39,467 bases of DNA from Fimbriimonas ginsengisoli (GCA_016179045.1 JACOSL010000001.1:1-39467), one strand, 5' to 3'. Positions 26,422 to 37,100 are shown, counted from the stretch's first letter. Notes: a model not told the origin generated them from the sequence alone. Translations and numbers: made by a program.

Positions 26422-28601
26422 CGGAGGAGGTTCCTCACTTTGGCGGTGGCAGGCACGGTCACGGACTGCGCGTTGAAGGAGCTTGACGACGGATAGGCGC
26501 GAACTGTCATCAAGATGCTCATCTCTTGGCGCGTGTCGTAGTCGACCTCGAACACGTCGCGCGGACGAGTGAACTGGAATCGGTAGTAGATCTGCAAGGT
26601 GCCGACAGGCAGAGGGCTATTGGGGTCGGAATTCAACTGGATGTAGCCAGCCTTGTAGCGTGGCTGGATGACCGCGCTCGTGAGATCGGTCGGGTCGTAG
26701 GTGGCGGGAGGGGGCGGCACGCCGAGCAAGGTGTAATCGGTCGGCTCGATCTGGTCAACGTAGTTGATCCGGTACTGATTCGGTCCCGGCGAGTTGGTGG
26801 TGCGGATGTAGCGCACTGGCTGGCCGAAGTTCAAGCCGGCCAGCTGGTCGGGTCCAAACACCTCCTCGCTGCCGGGCACGACGCACGCGCGCGGAAAGCC
26901 GGTGGCCACGTCCATCGGGCCGCCGGTGCCGTCACCCTGAGGCGTCACACGAAGATCGACGAAGCGCTGGATGTCGGGCCGGAGGCCCGGATTCTCGTTC
27001 CAGACTCGGTTGAAGCAGCCATTGATCTGGTAGCCCGCGCCCGAATAGGGCTGCCCGGCGCCAGTGTCTTGGAGGGGGCTAAGGGCTAGGCCGGTGTCGA
27101 TAACCGGCAGGTTGTTCGGATCGTTCCCGGGCGGCGTCAGGGTCTTGTCACCCACCTCGCTGATTGCAAAGCTCGCTACCGCCTTTCCGGCCGCCGCGTC
27201 AGGCGAGTACGGCTCGAACGTCTTCTTGAGCGCGGCGACGTTGGCAGCGGCCAACCAGTTCGATCGGCCGTTGGCGGCTTGGAGAGCGGCGGTGAAGGGG
27301 TAGGCCCCGCCGTCATGCACGGTCATGGCGTAGGCGTTCAGGTCGAACACTTCCATGCCGCCGGTGCTCTCGGACCCATCGGTGGCGGGGCTATAGGAGT
27401 AAAGGTGATAGCCCTGCAGTGCACCAGTAGGATCGGTCCGTCCCACCAGGTAGCGATCCTTGTTCGCGTCGGTGCGATCCCAGCCGTCCGGATAGGTTCG
27501 GATGATCTGGTTGGCCCACCCTGCAAAGCGGGTGAGGTAGACGTCGGGGCCGATGGCGCCTGCGTTGTCGGTCTCCTCGCCCGGCCGAACCGCCAGCTGG
27601 CCTTCGGCGGGCTCGCCGCCGATGCGGGTCGGCTTGAACTGGGCTAGGGCGAGCAGGCGGGGAGCGCTCCCGTCCCAAACTGGCTTGCGCGTGCCCCGCT
27701 CGACAACGGTCTGGATCATGTCGGTGCGGGTGAGATCGCTCACTATCGTTGCGCGGGCCATCCAGGCGCGGACCATCGTGATCTTGTCGGGGTCGGGGGT
27801 GCCGTCGGGGTCGGGCTTGGCGGGGTCGTAGGGCGGATAAGGTACGTTTGGGTCGAAGAAGGTCGTGTCGTCCAACAGCGGTCCGGTCGGCGGGGCGCTC
27901 GGCAGCCAAGTGTCCCATGGTGGCGTCGTCGTTCTTCTTGCCGTGTCGTAGAACAGAAGCTTGTTGACGACAAACCTGCCCGGAATTGGGTTCCCTTGGA
28001 ACATGTGCGGCGGGCTATACACCAAGGGCTGAACCTCCGCCCGCCAAAGCACCATGAGGTTCTCCGGCCCTGACGTGATCGCAAGGGTTTGGTCGTAAAT
28101 GTTGTTGTAAGGCGAAAAGGGATCGCGCGGGCCGATCCAGTACCGAACTATGGTCGCGCCGGGCGCTACCGGCAGGCTCACCTGGCCTCGGGGTGAGCGC
28201 AGGGTGGGGTCGATCCTGCCGACGTCCGGATTAGTGAATCCGCCGCTCGAGTCTACGTCCCCCTCTTGCGCAGGCAAGACGATGTCGAGCTTCGTGTAGG
28301 GCAGCGTTACGGGAGCCGTGCCCCCGGGGCCGCCGAGGCTCGTCGGCTTCGCCGGGACCGTGAGCGAGACTGAACCCCTGTCACCCGAATTATCTCGCAC
28401 TCCAGCGCTAACGTTGATCTCGCGCGCGATCCTCTCGGCAAGTTGCTGGCTGCGCTCCTTGGCGATCGCAAACGCGTCCGCTTGGCGCAGGAAATTGAAG
28501 CTCTCGACAATCGGGATTACGATTAAGGTCGTGAGGACCGCCGAGATGGCGATGACGACCATCAATTCGATCAGCGTAAACCCTCGGGCAAGAGACCTCA
28601 T
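26418..28601 (-). CDS. Large PilW-like minor pilin
   Basis: The protein has a class III leader and pilin helix: MRSLARG, then FTLIELMVVIAISAVLTTLIV, with cleavage after Gly7 by PilD and Glu12 at mature position +5. Glycine, phenylalanine and glutamate are all canonical. The helix continues as FNFLRQADAFAIAKERSQQLAERIA, typical of PilW/GspJ. The total of 727 residues is two to three times the usual size; the remainder is Pro- and Asp-rich without a recognised domain. The ATG at 28601 has GGAG 6 nt upstream and overlaps the PilV-like stop. It probably forms part of the tip-priming complex with its two neighbours. Confidence 0.87.
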   Translation of the reverse strand: MRSLARGFTLIELMVVIAISAVLTTLIVIPIVESFNFLRQADAFAIAKERSQQLAERIAREINVSAGVRDNSGDRGSVSLTVPAKPTSLGGPGGTAPVTLPYTKLDIVLPAQEGDVDSSGGFTNPDVGRIDPTLRSPRGQVSLPVAPGATIVRYWIGPRDPFSPYNNIYDQTLAITSGPENLMVLWRAEVQPLVYSPPHMFQGNPIPGRFVVNKLLFYDTARRTTTPPWDTWLPSAPPTGPLLDDTTFFDPNVPYPPYDPAKPDPDGTPDPDKITMVRAWMARATIVSDLTRTDMIQTVVERGTRKPVWDGSAPRLLALAQFKPTRIGGEPAEGQLAVRPGEETDNAGAIGPDVYLTRFAGWANQIIRTYPDGWDRTDANKDRYLVGRTDPTGALQGYHLYSYSPATDGSESTGGMEVFDLNAYAMTVHDGGAYPFTAALQAANGRSNWLAAANVAALKKTFEPYSPDAAAGKAVASFAISEVGDKTLTPPGNDPNNLPVIDTGLALSPLQDTGAGQPYSGAGYQINGCFNRVWNENPGLRPDIQRFVDLRVTPQGDGTGGPMDVATGFPRACVVPGSEEVFGPDQLAGLNFGQPVRYIRTTNSPGPNQYRINYVDQIEPTDYTLLGVPPPPATYDPTDLTSAVIQPRYKAGYIQLNSDPNSPLPVGTLQIYYRFQFTRPRDVFEVDYDTRQEMSILMTVRAYPSSSSFNAQSVTVPATAKVRNLLR

Positions 28602-30706
28602 GGCGATCTCCGAAGAATCGAGGTCTCCATCGCGGATGCATGGGTTCCCTGCCGGTACCTGATGAGCCGCTTGAGGTTCTCAGTCGGGTCGTTTGACAAC
28701 GTGAAGTAGCCGGTGTTCCAGAAGGTGCGGGAAGAAATGGAAAGACCCTCGACGTTCTTTAGCGCATAGCCGTACTCCAGGTCTGTAAGTCCCACCGCAT
28801 TCGGGTCGGCGTCGATCAGGTCGACGAATGGCTGGCCGATCACGTCGGTCTTCGACGAGGTGATGAGGAAGTCCTGATCGCGAAGTTGCTTGAGATTCCC
28901 GTTTACGTCGTGATACCAAGCCACCCCGACCCGCACTCGCTGGTTGAGATCGGCCCAAGGGAAGTAGATTCGGCGTTGCACTTCTACCGGATCCGGATTG
29001 GGGCCGGCGGGCGGGGGGAGTTTGATGAAGTACTCGGCGGCGTTTGGCTTGACCACGCTGGCAAGGTAGGCGTCGGCCGACTTCATCGGTTGGACCGACC
29101 AGTCGCCATTGGCCATGTACAGGGCGGTCACGGCGCGCCCCCCCGCATCTATGGCCGTGGGTGAGGTAGCGCCAGGGAGGATCACCCCCATCTGGAGGCC
29201 GTTCGCGGGATTCGCGTCGTTGTCAACAAAGGTGATTGAGCCCTGCGTGTAATCGACGTTGTAGGATGTGGGCAGAAAAATGCCACCCGTCTCGCGATCG
29301 ATGAGGGCGAAGTCGCGGTTCTCAAGGACGACCGTGCTTGCAGTGGTGTCGAAGGTGGGAAGAGGGACGTTTAGCCCGCCGTTCAGCTGGCTATCTGGCA
29401 GGACCGCGTTCTTGGGCCTCAAGCTCGGAACGCTAAGCCGAAGCTGAAGGGGCGATGAAGATGGAATTCGAAAGTCTTCATGCAAGATGCGCCAGTCGAA
29501 GACGTCGTAGGTGACTCTCGCCACGAGCGGCACCCGCCCCTCCTGGCGCGATTCGTAGTAGTTGTAGCCGGCCGGATTGAACAGTAGCTGTCCGAGCTCC
29601 CAGTTGATGCGCTTGTATTCGTACGGCTCGCCCGGGGTGAACGATGTCACCTGCGCGAACTGCCGCGCGACCCGGATCGAATCCAGTTCGAGGCTGTCCA
29701 GAACCTCGCCGGCCGCAAGCTGTACGAGATTCGAAGGATTGGCCGCGATGCCGGCGTCGTACTGCCCGTTGCCGTCGGCGTCGACGAAGGGCTCGCCCGT
29801 ATCCCAAACGCCGTTGTGGTTGGTGTCCGTGAAGCTTTCTCCCGCCGCAACGTAGCCGCCCGCCGGGTCGGAATCGATCGTGACCGTTCCCGCCACCTCG
29901 CGCCGTACCACGAGGGTTACCGTCTTTTGCACCCAAGCGGTAAAGGAGACTCGGTAGGTGCGGGGCGATACGCCGTTCGGCGCGGTCGCCCTGGGCAGGT
30001 AAAGGGTGGCCGTCGGCCCACTTACCTTGTCGGCATAGTATTGGTATTCACGCTCGACACCGCCCGACGGCGTGCCTTGGAGCAACGCCATGTCGGCGCC
30101 GACCACGTCGAACGCCGGCTGATAGACGATGGCGGAAACGTAGTCGTCGGTGTCAGTAAGCACGGGCGCGAAGGTAAGCATCAGCAGCCCCCCAAAATCG
30201 CTCCCGACCGCACGCGGAGCGGGGACCCGGTGCCCCTCGTTCACTATGCGGCGAAGGATGTTCGCGCCCGAGACATAGGGCCAGTATCCGACCTCCGTGC
30301 CGTTTTGGAGCACCATCCCCTTCGAATCGACACCATCCCCAGGGGGGGCCGTATCGCCGGGTATTCGATAGGCCGCCGAGTCGACTCGGACCGCCCCGGA
30401 GACCGGCGTATAGGTAACGGGCACTATCTGCTCGGGGATGCCGTCAGGCGCGGCTGATACCCGCTCGAGCAGCTGGCGGGCAAGCTGTTGCGCTAGAGCC
30501 TGATTGCGCGCGGTCGCGAGCACGTGAAACCCACCCGGGAAGATGCGCACTACCGCGAGGATGCCCACCAAGAGCACGACGATAACGACCAGCAGTTCGA
30601 CGAGGGAGGTGCCTCGCCGTGCCCGTCGCCTTGTTCTAGGCCCCCGGGGGCCGTGTCGTGTCTCTTGAATCAAGATTCCTTCCGTCGGTGGTGGGTTTGT
30701 CCGCAA
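28598..30706 (-). CDS. Large PilV-like minor pilin with calcium-loop motifs
   Basis: The pilin signature is RRGTSLVELLVVIVVLLVGILAVVR with cleavage after Gly32 and Glu37 at +5, followed by the PilV-like helix (NQALAQQLARQLLERV). There is no ATG: the reading starts at TTG 30706 (leader of 32 residues) or more plausibly TTG 30673, which follows GGAAGGA and gives a leader of 21 residues. The protein has up to 702 residues, several times the PilV norm. At 294-317 two adjacent Asp/Asn-rich loops, DTNHNGVWDTGE and DADGNGQYD, match EF-hand-like calcium sites. The rest is beta-rich and unassigned. The 3' end overlaps the PilW-like gene. Confidence 0.86.
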   Translation of the reverse strand: MRTNPPPTEGILIQETRHGPRGPRTRRRARRGTSLVELLVVIVVLLVGILAVVRIFPGGFHVLATARNQALAQQLARQLLERVSAAPDGIPEQIVPVTYTPVSGAVRVDSAAYRIPGDTAPPGDGVDSKGMVLQNGTEVGYWPYVSGANILRRIVNEGHRVPAPRAVGSDFGGLLMLTFAPVLTDTDDYVSAIVYQPAFDVVGADMALLQGTPSGGVEREYQYYADKVSGPTATLYLPRATAPNGVSPRTYRVSFTAWVQKTVTLVVRREVAGTVTIDSDPAGGYVAAGESFTDTNHNGVWDTGEPFVDADGNGQYDAGIAANPSNLVQLAAGEVLDSLELDSIRVARQFAQVTSFTPGEPYEYKRINWELGQLLFNPAGYNYYESRQEGRVPLVARVTYDVFDWRILHEDFRIPSSSPLQLRLSVPSLRPKNAVLPDSQLNGGLNVPLPTFDTTASTVVLENRDFALIDRETGGIFLPTSYNVDYTQGSITFVDNDANPANGLQMGVILPGATSPTAIDAGGRAVTALYMANGDWSVQPMKSADAYLASVVKPNAAEYFIKLPPPAGPNPDPVEVQRRIYFPWADLNQRVRVGVAWYHDVNGNLKQLRDQDFLITSSKTDVIGQPFVDLIDADPNAVGLTDLEYGYALKNVEGLSISSRTFWNTGYFTLSNDPTENLKRLIRYRQGTHASAMETSILRRSP

Positions 30707-30709
30707 TGG

Positions 30710-31600
30710 CTACGGCAGATATCTCCACGAGCGCTGGCTCATGTCCCAGGAGTCCACCGCCCGCACGTCTCCGCCGAGGAAGAGCACGAGATCCCGCTTG
30801 TCGTGTCTTGGGATGCCGTCCTGATCGTAGTTGCGGAAGAAGCTGTTCCACGTGACGATCGTGTTGGCAGGCGGATCTGCGTATCCCAATTGGCGTGGAT
30901 CGTCATGAACGTTGCCAGTCGTCCGCCCCCAGTGCGTCCAGAACAGGGTGTATCGGAGTTCCGTGCGCGTGCCCCCGCCAGCGGTTGGGACCGTGGCCAC
31001 GTCGTAGCCGCTAACGTTGTAAAAGTAGGCTTTGATCGTCGATCCCGTTTCCGCCTCGATGTTCTCGATGATGCCTAGGGTGGAATCGATTGTCGAGTCG
31101 GGTTTCGGCCGGGTCACTGTGCTTCCGGGCCCCAAGTCCTGGCGGGCGTTGACATCGTCGTCGGCGCTATCGATCACGCCATCGCCGTTCAGATCGAGGA
31201 TCTCGCTTGGAACGGGCGCGGGGTCCTGGTTCGGCCAGACTGCCGTGGTGATATCGGTGAGCGCAGGTCGGTCGAAGGAGGGCCGGAAGGATTCAACCGA
31301 CTCCACGCGGCGCGGATACAAAAAAGAAACTGCAGCCGAATCGGCTGGAATGACTGCGCCCGCGTTCGGGCCGGCCAGGTATTGAGTGGCATAGCCAAAT
31401 AGGGCCGGCGGCATCCCGCCCTGGTCGAAGCGATACAGCAGGAGCGCCGAGCGGATCGCGTTCATGTGGCCAGAGTCCGAATTGCGGTAGGCCGAGTCCT
31501 TGACCTTGGCGTAGACCGGAAACGTAATGGCGGCCAAGATCGCGATAATCGCGATCACGACCAACAGCTCGGTTAGCGTGAAGCCTTTCTTGCTGCTCAT
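30710..31600 (-). CDS. Type IV pilin/pseudopilin (PilA/GspG-like)
   Basis: This 296-residue prepilin has a five-residue basic leader plus Gly6 (MSSKKG), then FTLTELLVVIAIIAILAAIT with Glu11 at mature +5, and the FPVYAKVKDSAYRNSDSGHM helix common in GspG-like pilins. The globular part contains a calcium loop that fits the EF-hand/dockerin consensus exactly: Asp136, Asn138, Asp140, Gly141, Ile143 and Asp147. It ends LVLFLGGDVRAVDSWDM. This may be the major subunit or another minor pilin; it is the only short pilin of the locus, and major pilin genes are often elsewhere. The ATG at 31600 overlaps the pilD stop as ATGA, so the two are translationally coupled. Confidence 0.9.
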   Translation of the reverse strand: MSSKKGFTLTELLVVIAIIAILAAITFPVYAKVKDSAYRNSDSGHMNAIRSALLLYRFDQGGMPPALFGYATQYLAGPNAGAVIPADSAAVSFLYPRRVESVESFRPSFDRPALTDITTAVWPNQDPAPVPSEILDLNGDGVIDSADDDVNARQDLGPGSTVTRPKPDSTIDSTLGIIENIEAETGSTIKAYFYNVSGYDVATVPTAGGGTRTELRYTLFWTHWGRTTGNVHDDPRQLGYADPPANTIVTWNSFFRNYDQDGIPRHDKRDLVLFLGGDVRAVDSWDMSQRSWRYLP

Positions 31601-32685
31601 CCGCTCGGCAACCTTGAAACTCCCCGCACAATGAGACTCATCGCAAGACTGGAATGTTCCAATGCCGCATGCCCTCCCCGCACCCAGTCGCTATATGCGT
31701 TCCATCCGCCAAGCAGCTGGGCCTGAAAGACGGTCGCGAGGATCGCGCCGAGCGCCAGGTAGGGCCCGAACGGGATCATCGTTCGTTCTACCTCAAATTC
31801 CGGCATGTCTTGAACCGGCGTGAACGGGTCCTCACCAAACCAACGGATATAAAGCTTTCGCCAAAACAGCCCGATCACGTCGATGCAGAGCAAGTAGCCC
31901 AGCCCGCACCAGAGTAGCGAGCCCACCGATTCCGGCTCAATGGGGGCTTCCTGCTCGCCTGCCTCTTCCTGGTCCGCGCCCGGCTTCATCGCTATCACCT
32001 GAACGATCCCAAGCACGGCGCCGAGAGCGACAGCAAGCCCGAAGCTCATAGCGGCGGTGCCGGGAAAGAGGATTGCGCCGATTCCGCGCGCCAGCTTGAT
32101 GTCGCCATGACCCATAGCGTCCTTGCGAAAAAGCAGCCGCCCAACAAGCGCGATGCCCCACAACGCGCCAACTCCGACGAGGGCGCCCGCGACACTGCTC
32201 GGTACGCCCCACGTGGTCGCTTGTGGGCTGCGTTCATAAGCTAGCCGTCCGTTGTAAGCGAGGCCAACGAATAGCAAGAAAGCGTTAACCTGGTCTGGGA
32301 TGAGATACAGCTCCCAGTCGATGAAGATCACGGCGACGAGAGCCGAGGCGCCGAGCGCGAAGAAGATCGCCTTGGCCGGATCGGAGCCCACGACGAGGTA
32401 CTGCCACCAAATTCCAGCCCAGGCGAGCCCGGTAACGACCTCAACGAAAAAATAGCGCGCGCTAACCGGCTCGCCGCAGTGCCGGCATCGTCCCCGCAGG
32501 ATCAGCCAACTCAACAGAGGCACCAGGTCGAGCCAACCGAGCGGGTGCTTACACTTAGGACAAAAGCTCTTCGAGGGGTTCGAAAGGGAGATACCGCGCG
32601 GCATCCGGTAGATGACAACGTTCAAAAAGCTGCCAACCGCCGCTCCGATCAGCAGCCCGACGACCCACGACCACTCCGTGAACAT
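31597..32685 (-). CDS. pilD: Prepilin peptidase/N-methyltransferase PilD
   Basis: PilD cuts the leader from prepilins at the inner membrane and methylates the new N-terminus. The 362-residue protein has the N-terminal methylase-like region GSFLNVVIYRMP (18-29), the zinc cysteines Cys42, Cys45, Cys67 and Cys70, and both catalytic aspartates of the aspartyl protease: Asp123 in FIDWELYLIPD and Asp195 in GHGDIKLA. About eight hydrophobic segments are visible. It is some 70 residues longer than usual owing to an acidic loop and an extra hydrophobic segment (about 232-303) before the conserved IPFGPYLALGA. The ATG at 32685 has GGGAG about 7 nt upstream. It must process the four pilins encoded directly after it. 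Confidence 0.95.
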   Translation of the reverse strand: MFTEWSWVVGLLIGAAVGSFLNVVIYRMPRGISLSNPSKSFCPKCKHPLGWLDLVPLLSWLILRGRCRHCGEPVSARYFFVEVVTGLAWAGIWWQYLVVGSDPAKAIFFALGASALVAVIFIDWELYLIPDQVNAFLLFVGLAYNGRLAYERSPQATTWGVPSSVAGALVGVGALWGIALVGRLLFRKDAMGHGDIKLARGIGAILFPGTAAMSFGLAVALGAVLGIVQVIAMKPGADQEEAGEQEAPIEPESVGSLLWCGLGYLLCIDVIGLFWRKLYIRWFGEDPFTPVQDMPEFEVERTMIPFGPYLALGAILATVFQAQLLGGWNAYSDWVRGGHAALEHSSLAMSLIVRGVSRLPSG

Positions 32686-32753
32686 AAGGCTTCTCCCTTA
32701 GGACGGCAGGAGTTGCTCCCTGGGCGCTCTCTTCGGCGTGGCTGGCGCGAGGC

Positions 32754-33992
32754 CTATTTCGTGTCGGCGGTCTCATCCGCCGTGGATAGCTTGGAAATCA
32801 CCTGCACCAGCGGCAAGAAGCAGGAGATCACGATGAAGCCGACGATGGTGCCCAAGGTGACGATCATGATCGGTTCGATGGCGGCGGTGAGCGACGCCAA
32901 TGAGGCTTCGACCTCCGATTCGTAGAAGTCGGCGATCTTCTGAAGCATATAGTCAAGCGAGCCCGACTCCTCGCCGACCCCGATCATGTGAACGACCATC
33001 GGAGGAAACAAACGCGATTGCTCGAGGGGGTCGCCGATCCGGTCCCCCTCACGAATCCGGGCACGAGCCTCCAGGACCGCGTCGGCCATGATCGTATTAC
33101 CCACGGTGCCCGCGACCGTCTCCATGGCCTGGAGAATCGGTACACCCGAGGTGAGCAGGGTGCCCATCGTGCGGCTGAATCGCGCTAGACAGATCTTATG
33201 GTGAAGCTTGCCAAAGATCGGTATTCGCAGTTTGATTCGATCGGCGACACGCCGGCCAAAGCGGGTGCTGACAAACATCCTCCACGCGAAAATGATGCAG
33301 AAGACGGCGATCGCGATCATCCACCAATAAAAGCGGACCGCGTCGGACAGGTCGATGAGGAACTTTGTCGGACCGGGCAGATCGTCGCCCTTCAGCCCCA
33401 GATCGATGAGGATGGCCTTCCACTGAGGAATGAACCAGGTCACGAGGAAGCCGACGATACCGCTCGCAAGGATCATGACGAGCACGGGATAAGTCATGGC
33501 TGCTTTCACCTTGCGGCGAAGCTCGACGTCCTTCTCTAAGAAGTGCGAAAGGCGTTGCAGAGACTCTTCCAGAACACCGCCCACTTCCCCTGCGCGGACC
33601 AAACCGAGAAACAGGCTGTTGAACGTCTTCGGGTGGCGCTGCATGGCACGCGAAAGGCTTTCGCCTCCTTCAACACGCTCGCCAATATCGGCGAGAATGC
33701 GCCTGAGCTTGGGATCCTGCGTTTGCTGGCCCAGTACATCCAGGCAACGAACCAGGCTCACGCCGGCGTCGACCATCGTTGAGAACTGCCGGCAGAACAC
33801 GGACAGGTAGACGAGTTTGACCTTGCCGTAGCTCTTGACCCGCGGGCCGCGGGCCTTGATCATCGTGACTTCAGTGATCGTGAAGCCCTGTTCTTCGAAC
33901 CGCTTGCGGAGCAAGTCCTCGCTTTCGGCTTCGGCGGTTCCCTTCTGGATGCCGCCACTTTGATCGCGAAACGTGTAGCTGAAGACCGGCAT
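32754..33992 (-). CDS. pilC: Type IV pilus inner-membrane platform protein PilC
   Basis: PilC is the GspF-family platform on which PilB and PilT turn to add or remove pilins. The 412-residue length is typical. The N-terminal peptide FSYTFRDQSGGIQKGTAEAES is the family start. Two GspF domains follow (about 65-190 and 268-395), each with the FxRQ/ARFSRTMGTLLTSGVPILQAM pattern, GGV/GSLDYML turns, and transmembrane helices at about 168-188, 221-241 and 378-400. The ATG at 33992 has AAGGAG 5 nt upstream, the best ribosome site in the locus. The gene is 29 bp from pilT, and pilD follows after 68 bp. Confidence 0.96.
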   Translation of the reverse strand: MPVFSYTFRDQSGGIQKGTAEAESEDLLRKRFEEQGFTITEVTMIKARGPRVKSYGKVKLVYLSVFCRQFSTMVDAGVSLVRCLDVLGQQTQDPKLRRILADIGERVEGGESLSRAMQRHPKTFNSLFLGLVRAGEVGGVLEESLQRLSHFLEKDVELRRKVKAAMTYPVLVMILASGIVGFLVTWFIPQWKAILIDLGLKGDDLPGPTKFLIDLSDAVRFYWWMIAIAVFCIIFAWRMFVSTRFGRRVADRIKLRIPIFGKLHHKICLARFSRTMGTLLTSGVPILQAMETVAGTVGNTIMADAVLEARARIREGDRIGDPLEQSRLFPPMVVHMIGVGEESGSLDYMLQKIADFYESEVEASLASLTAAIEPIMIVTLGTIVGFIVISCFLPLVQVISKLSTADETADTK

Positions 33993-34021
33993 GAGTGCTC
34001 CTTAATTCGTGCTGCTTAGCG

Positions 34022-35296
<1,275 letters not shown>

Positions 35297-35303
35297 CCTC
35301 CCA

Positions 35304-37100
35304 TCAGTAGCCGGCGGTGAACACGACGCGCATCACCTCTTGAGGGTCGGTCTGGCCCAGAAGAACCTTCGTCAGGCCGTCTTCGCGGAGTTCCTTCATG
35401 CCGTTGGCCTTGGCCGCTTCCTTAATATCGTTGAGAGGCGCGCGGCGCACGATCAGTTCCGCAATTTCGGCGTTCATCACCATCAGTTCGTGGACGCCGG
35501 TCCGACCCATGTAGCCCGTGTCGCGGTTGTCCTCGTGCGGCACGCCTCGCCAGAGAGTGACCATCTTGTCCGAGTCCTCCATCGGCATGCCAAACCGCCT
35601 CAGCTCCGATGCCTTCACCTCATATGACTCCCGGTGGTCGTTGTCGATTCGACGACAAAGCCGTTGCGCGAGCACGCCCATCAGCACCGCGGAAACCAAG
35701 TAAGGCTCGACGCCCATGTCGATCAACCGCAAGGTCGCGGACGGCGCATCGTTCGTGTGCAGCGTGGACAGAACGAGGTGGCCGGTGAGCGAGGATTCGA
35801 CGCCGATTTCCGCCGTTTCCAGGTCGCGGATTTCGCCGACCATGATGATGTCGGGGTCTTGCCGCAAGAAGGAGCGGAGCGTGGTGGCGAAGGTGAGGCC
35901 CGCCTTGCGGTTCATCTGCACCTGCGAAATACCGTTGAGCTGATACTCGATCGGGTCCTCGGCGGTCAGGATGTTCACCCCGATCGTGTTCAGCATGTAC
36001 AGGATCGAATATAGCGTGGTCGTCTTGCCGGAACCGGTGGGGCCCGTGCAAAGGAACATTCCGTTCGGCTGCGAGACCAACTCTTCGATTTTGAGCTGGT
36101 TCTCCTCCAAGAAACCCAGTTTGCCAAGGCCGATCTGCGTGCCCGACTTATCGAGAATACGCATCACGATCTTCTCGCCGAACGGAGTGGGGATCGAGCT
36201 GACACGAAGGTCGATCTCTTTCCCTTGGTGGCGCACTTCGATGCGTCCGTCTTGGGGGAGGCGCCGCTCGGCGATGTTCATGTCCGCCATGATCTTGAAG
36301 AGGCTGATCAGCGGCGCGAGCAGGTTCTTCGGTATCGTCATCGCCTCCATCAGCACGCCGTCGATGCGATACCGGACGCGCACCGATTTCGGCTGAGGCT
36401 CGACGTGGATGTCCGAAGCCCGGTCGCTCAGGGCCTGCTGGATGAGCGCGTTGGCCAGGCGAATGATCGGCGCCTGCTCGGCCAGCTTTTCATCGTCGCC
36501 CTCGGCGTCTTCCTCCCCCTCTCGCCCGCGACGGACGCCGGCCTCGGCGATGGCCTGGCGCATATCGGCGAGCGAGCTGCCCGCTGCCATTGCGGCAGCG
36601 GGCGTGCTGCCGGCTGAAGACTTTGGCGTGGTCCCAGCCTTTGCGGCGTCGCCGTTGGACGTGCCGCCGGTGTAATACTTGTGGATCGCGTCTTCGATCG
36701 CCCCTGGCACCGCGATCACGGTCTGCACGCGGCAGCCGGTCGCGATCTGGACGTCGTCGATGGCCTGAAGGTTGTTGACGTTGGCCATCGCCAGCCACAG
36801 GGTGTTGTCCTGCTTGCGGACGGGGATGACGTTGTGGTTCTTGGCGATGCGCTCGGGAACGGCGTTGATAACGCTCGCGTCGATCGTAACCCGGTCGAGA
36901 TCGGCAAAGCCGACGCCGAGCTCTTGGGCCCTAGCTTGCAGCACCTCGCGCTCGCCAACCATGCCCAGATCGACGAGAATCTTCCCGAGATCGGGGTTCT
37001 TCGTCTGCTGCTGAACAAGCTGCGCTTCCTTGAACTGATCCTCGTTCAGAAATCCCTTCTGCACGAGAAACTGGACCATGGATACGCGGGGTAGCGCCAT
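35304..37100 (-). CDS. pilB: Pilus extension ATPase PilB
   Basis: PilB is the cytoplasmic hexameric ATPase that powers pilin assembly. The 598-residue protein has an N-terminal MshEN-type domain (about 1-140), a low-complexity acidic linker (about 145-205), an N2 domain (about 206-320) and the GspE-type motor: Walker A GPTGSGKTT (353-361), Asp box (ILTAEDPIEY), Walker B IIMVGEIRD (418-426) and His box GHLVLSTLHTNDA (440-452). The C-terminal zinc motif usual in PilB and GspE (two CxxC pairs before TGYMGR) is absent: only Cys482 remains, and the stretch at 518-528 has no Cys. The ATG at 37100 starts the first pilus block. Confidence 0.96.
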   Translation of the reverse strand: MALPRVSMVQFLVQKGFLNEDQFKEAQLVQQQTKNPDLGKILVDLGMVGEREVLQARAQELGVGFADLDRVTIDASVINAVPERIAKNHNVIPVRKQDNTLWLAMANVNNLQAIDDVQIATGCRVQTVIAVPGAIEDAIHKYYTGGTSNGDAAKAGTTPKSSAGSTPAAAMAAGSSLADMRQAIAEAGVRRGREGEEDAEGDDEKLAEQAPIIRLANALIQQALSDRASDIHVEPQPKSVRVRYRIDGVLMEAMTIPKNLLAPLISLFKIMADMNIAERRLPQDGRIEVRHQGKEIDLRVSSIPTPFGEKIVMRILDKSGTQIGLGKLGFLEENQLKIEELVSQPNGMFLCTGPTGSGKTTTLYSILYMLNTIGVNILTAEDPIEYQLNGISQVQMNRKAGLTFATTLRSFLRQDPDIIMVGEIRDLETAEIGVESSLTGHLVLSTLHTNDAPSATLRLIDMGVEPYLVSAVLMGVLAQRLCRRIDNDHRESYEVKASELRRFGMPMEDSDKMVTLWRGVPHEDNRDTGYMGRTGVHELMVMNAEIAELIVRRAPLNDIKEAAKANGMKELREDGLTKVLLGQTDPQEVMRVVFTAGY

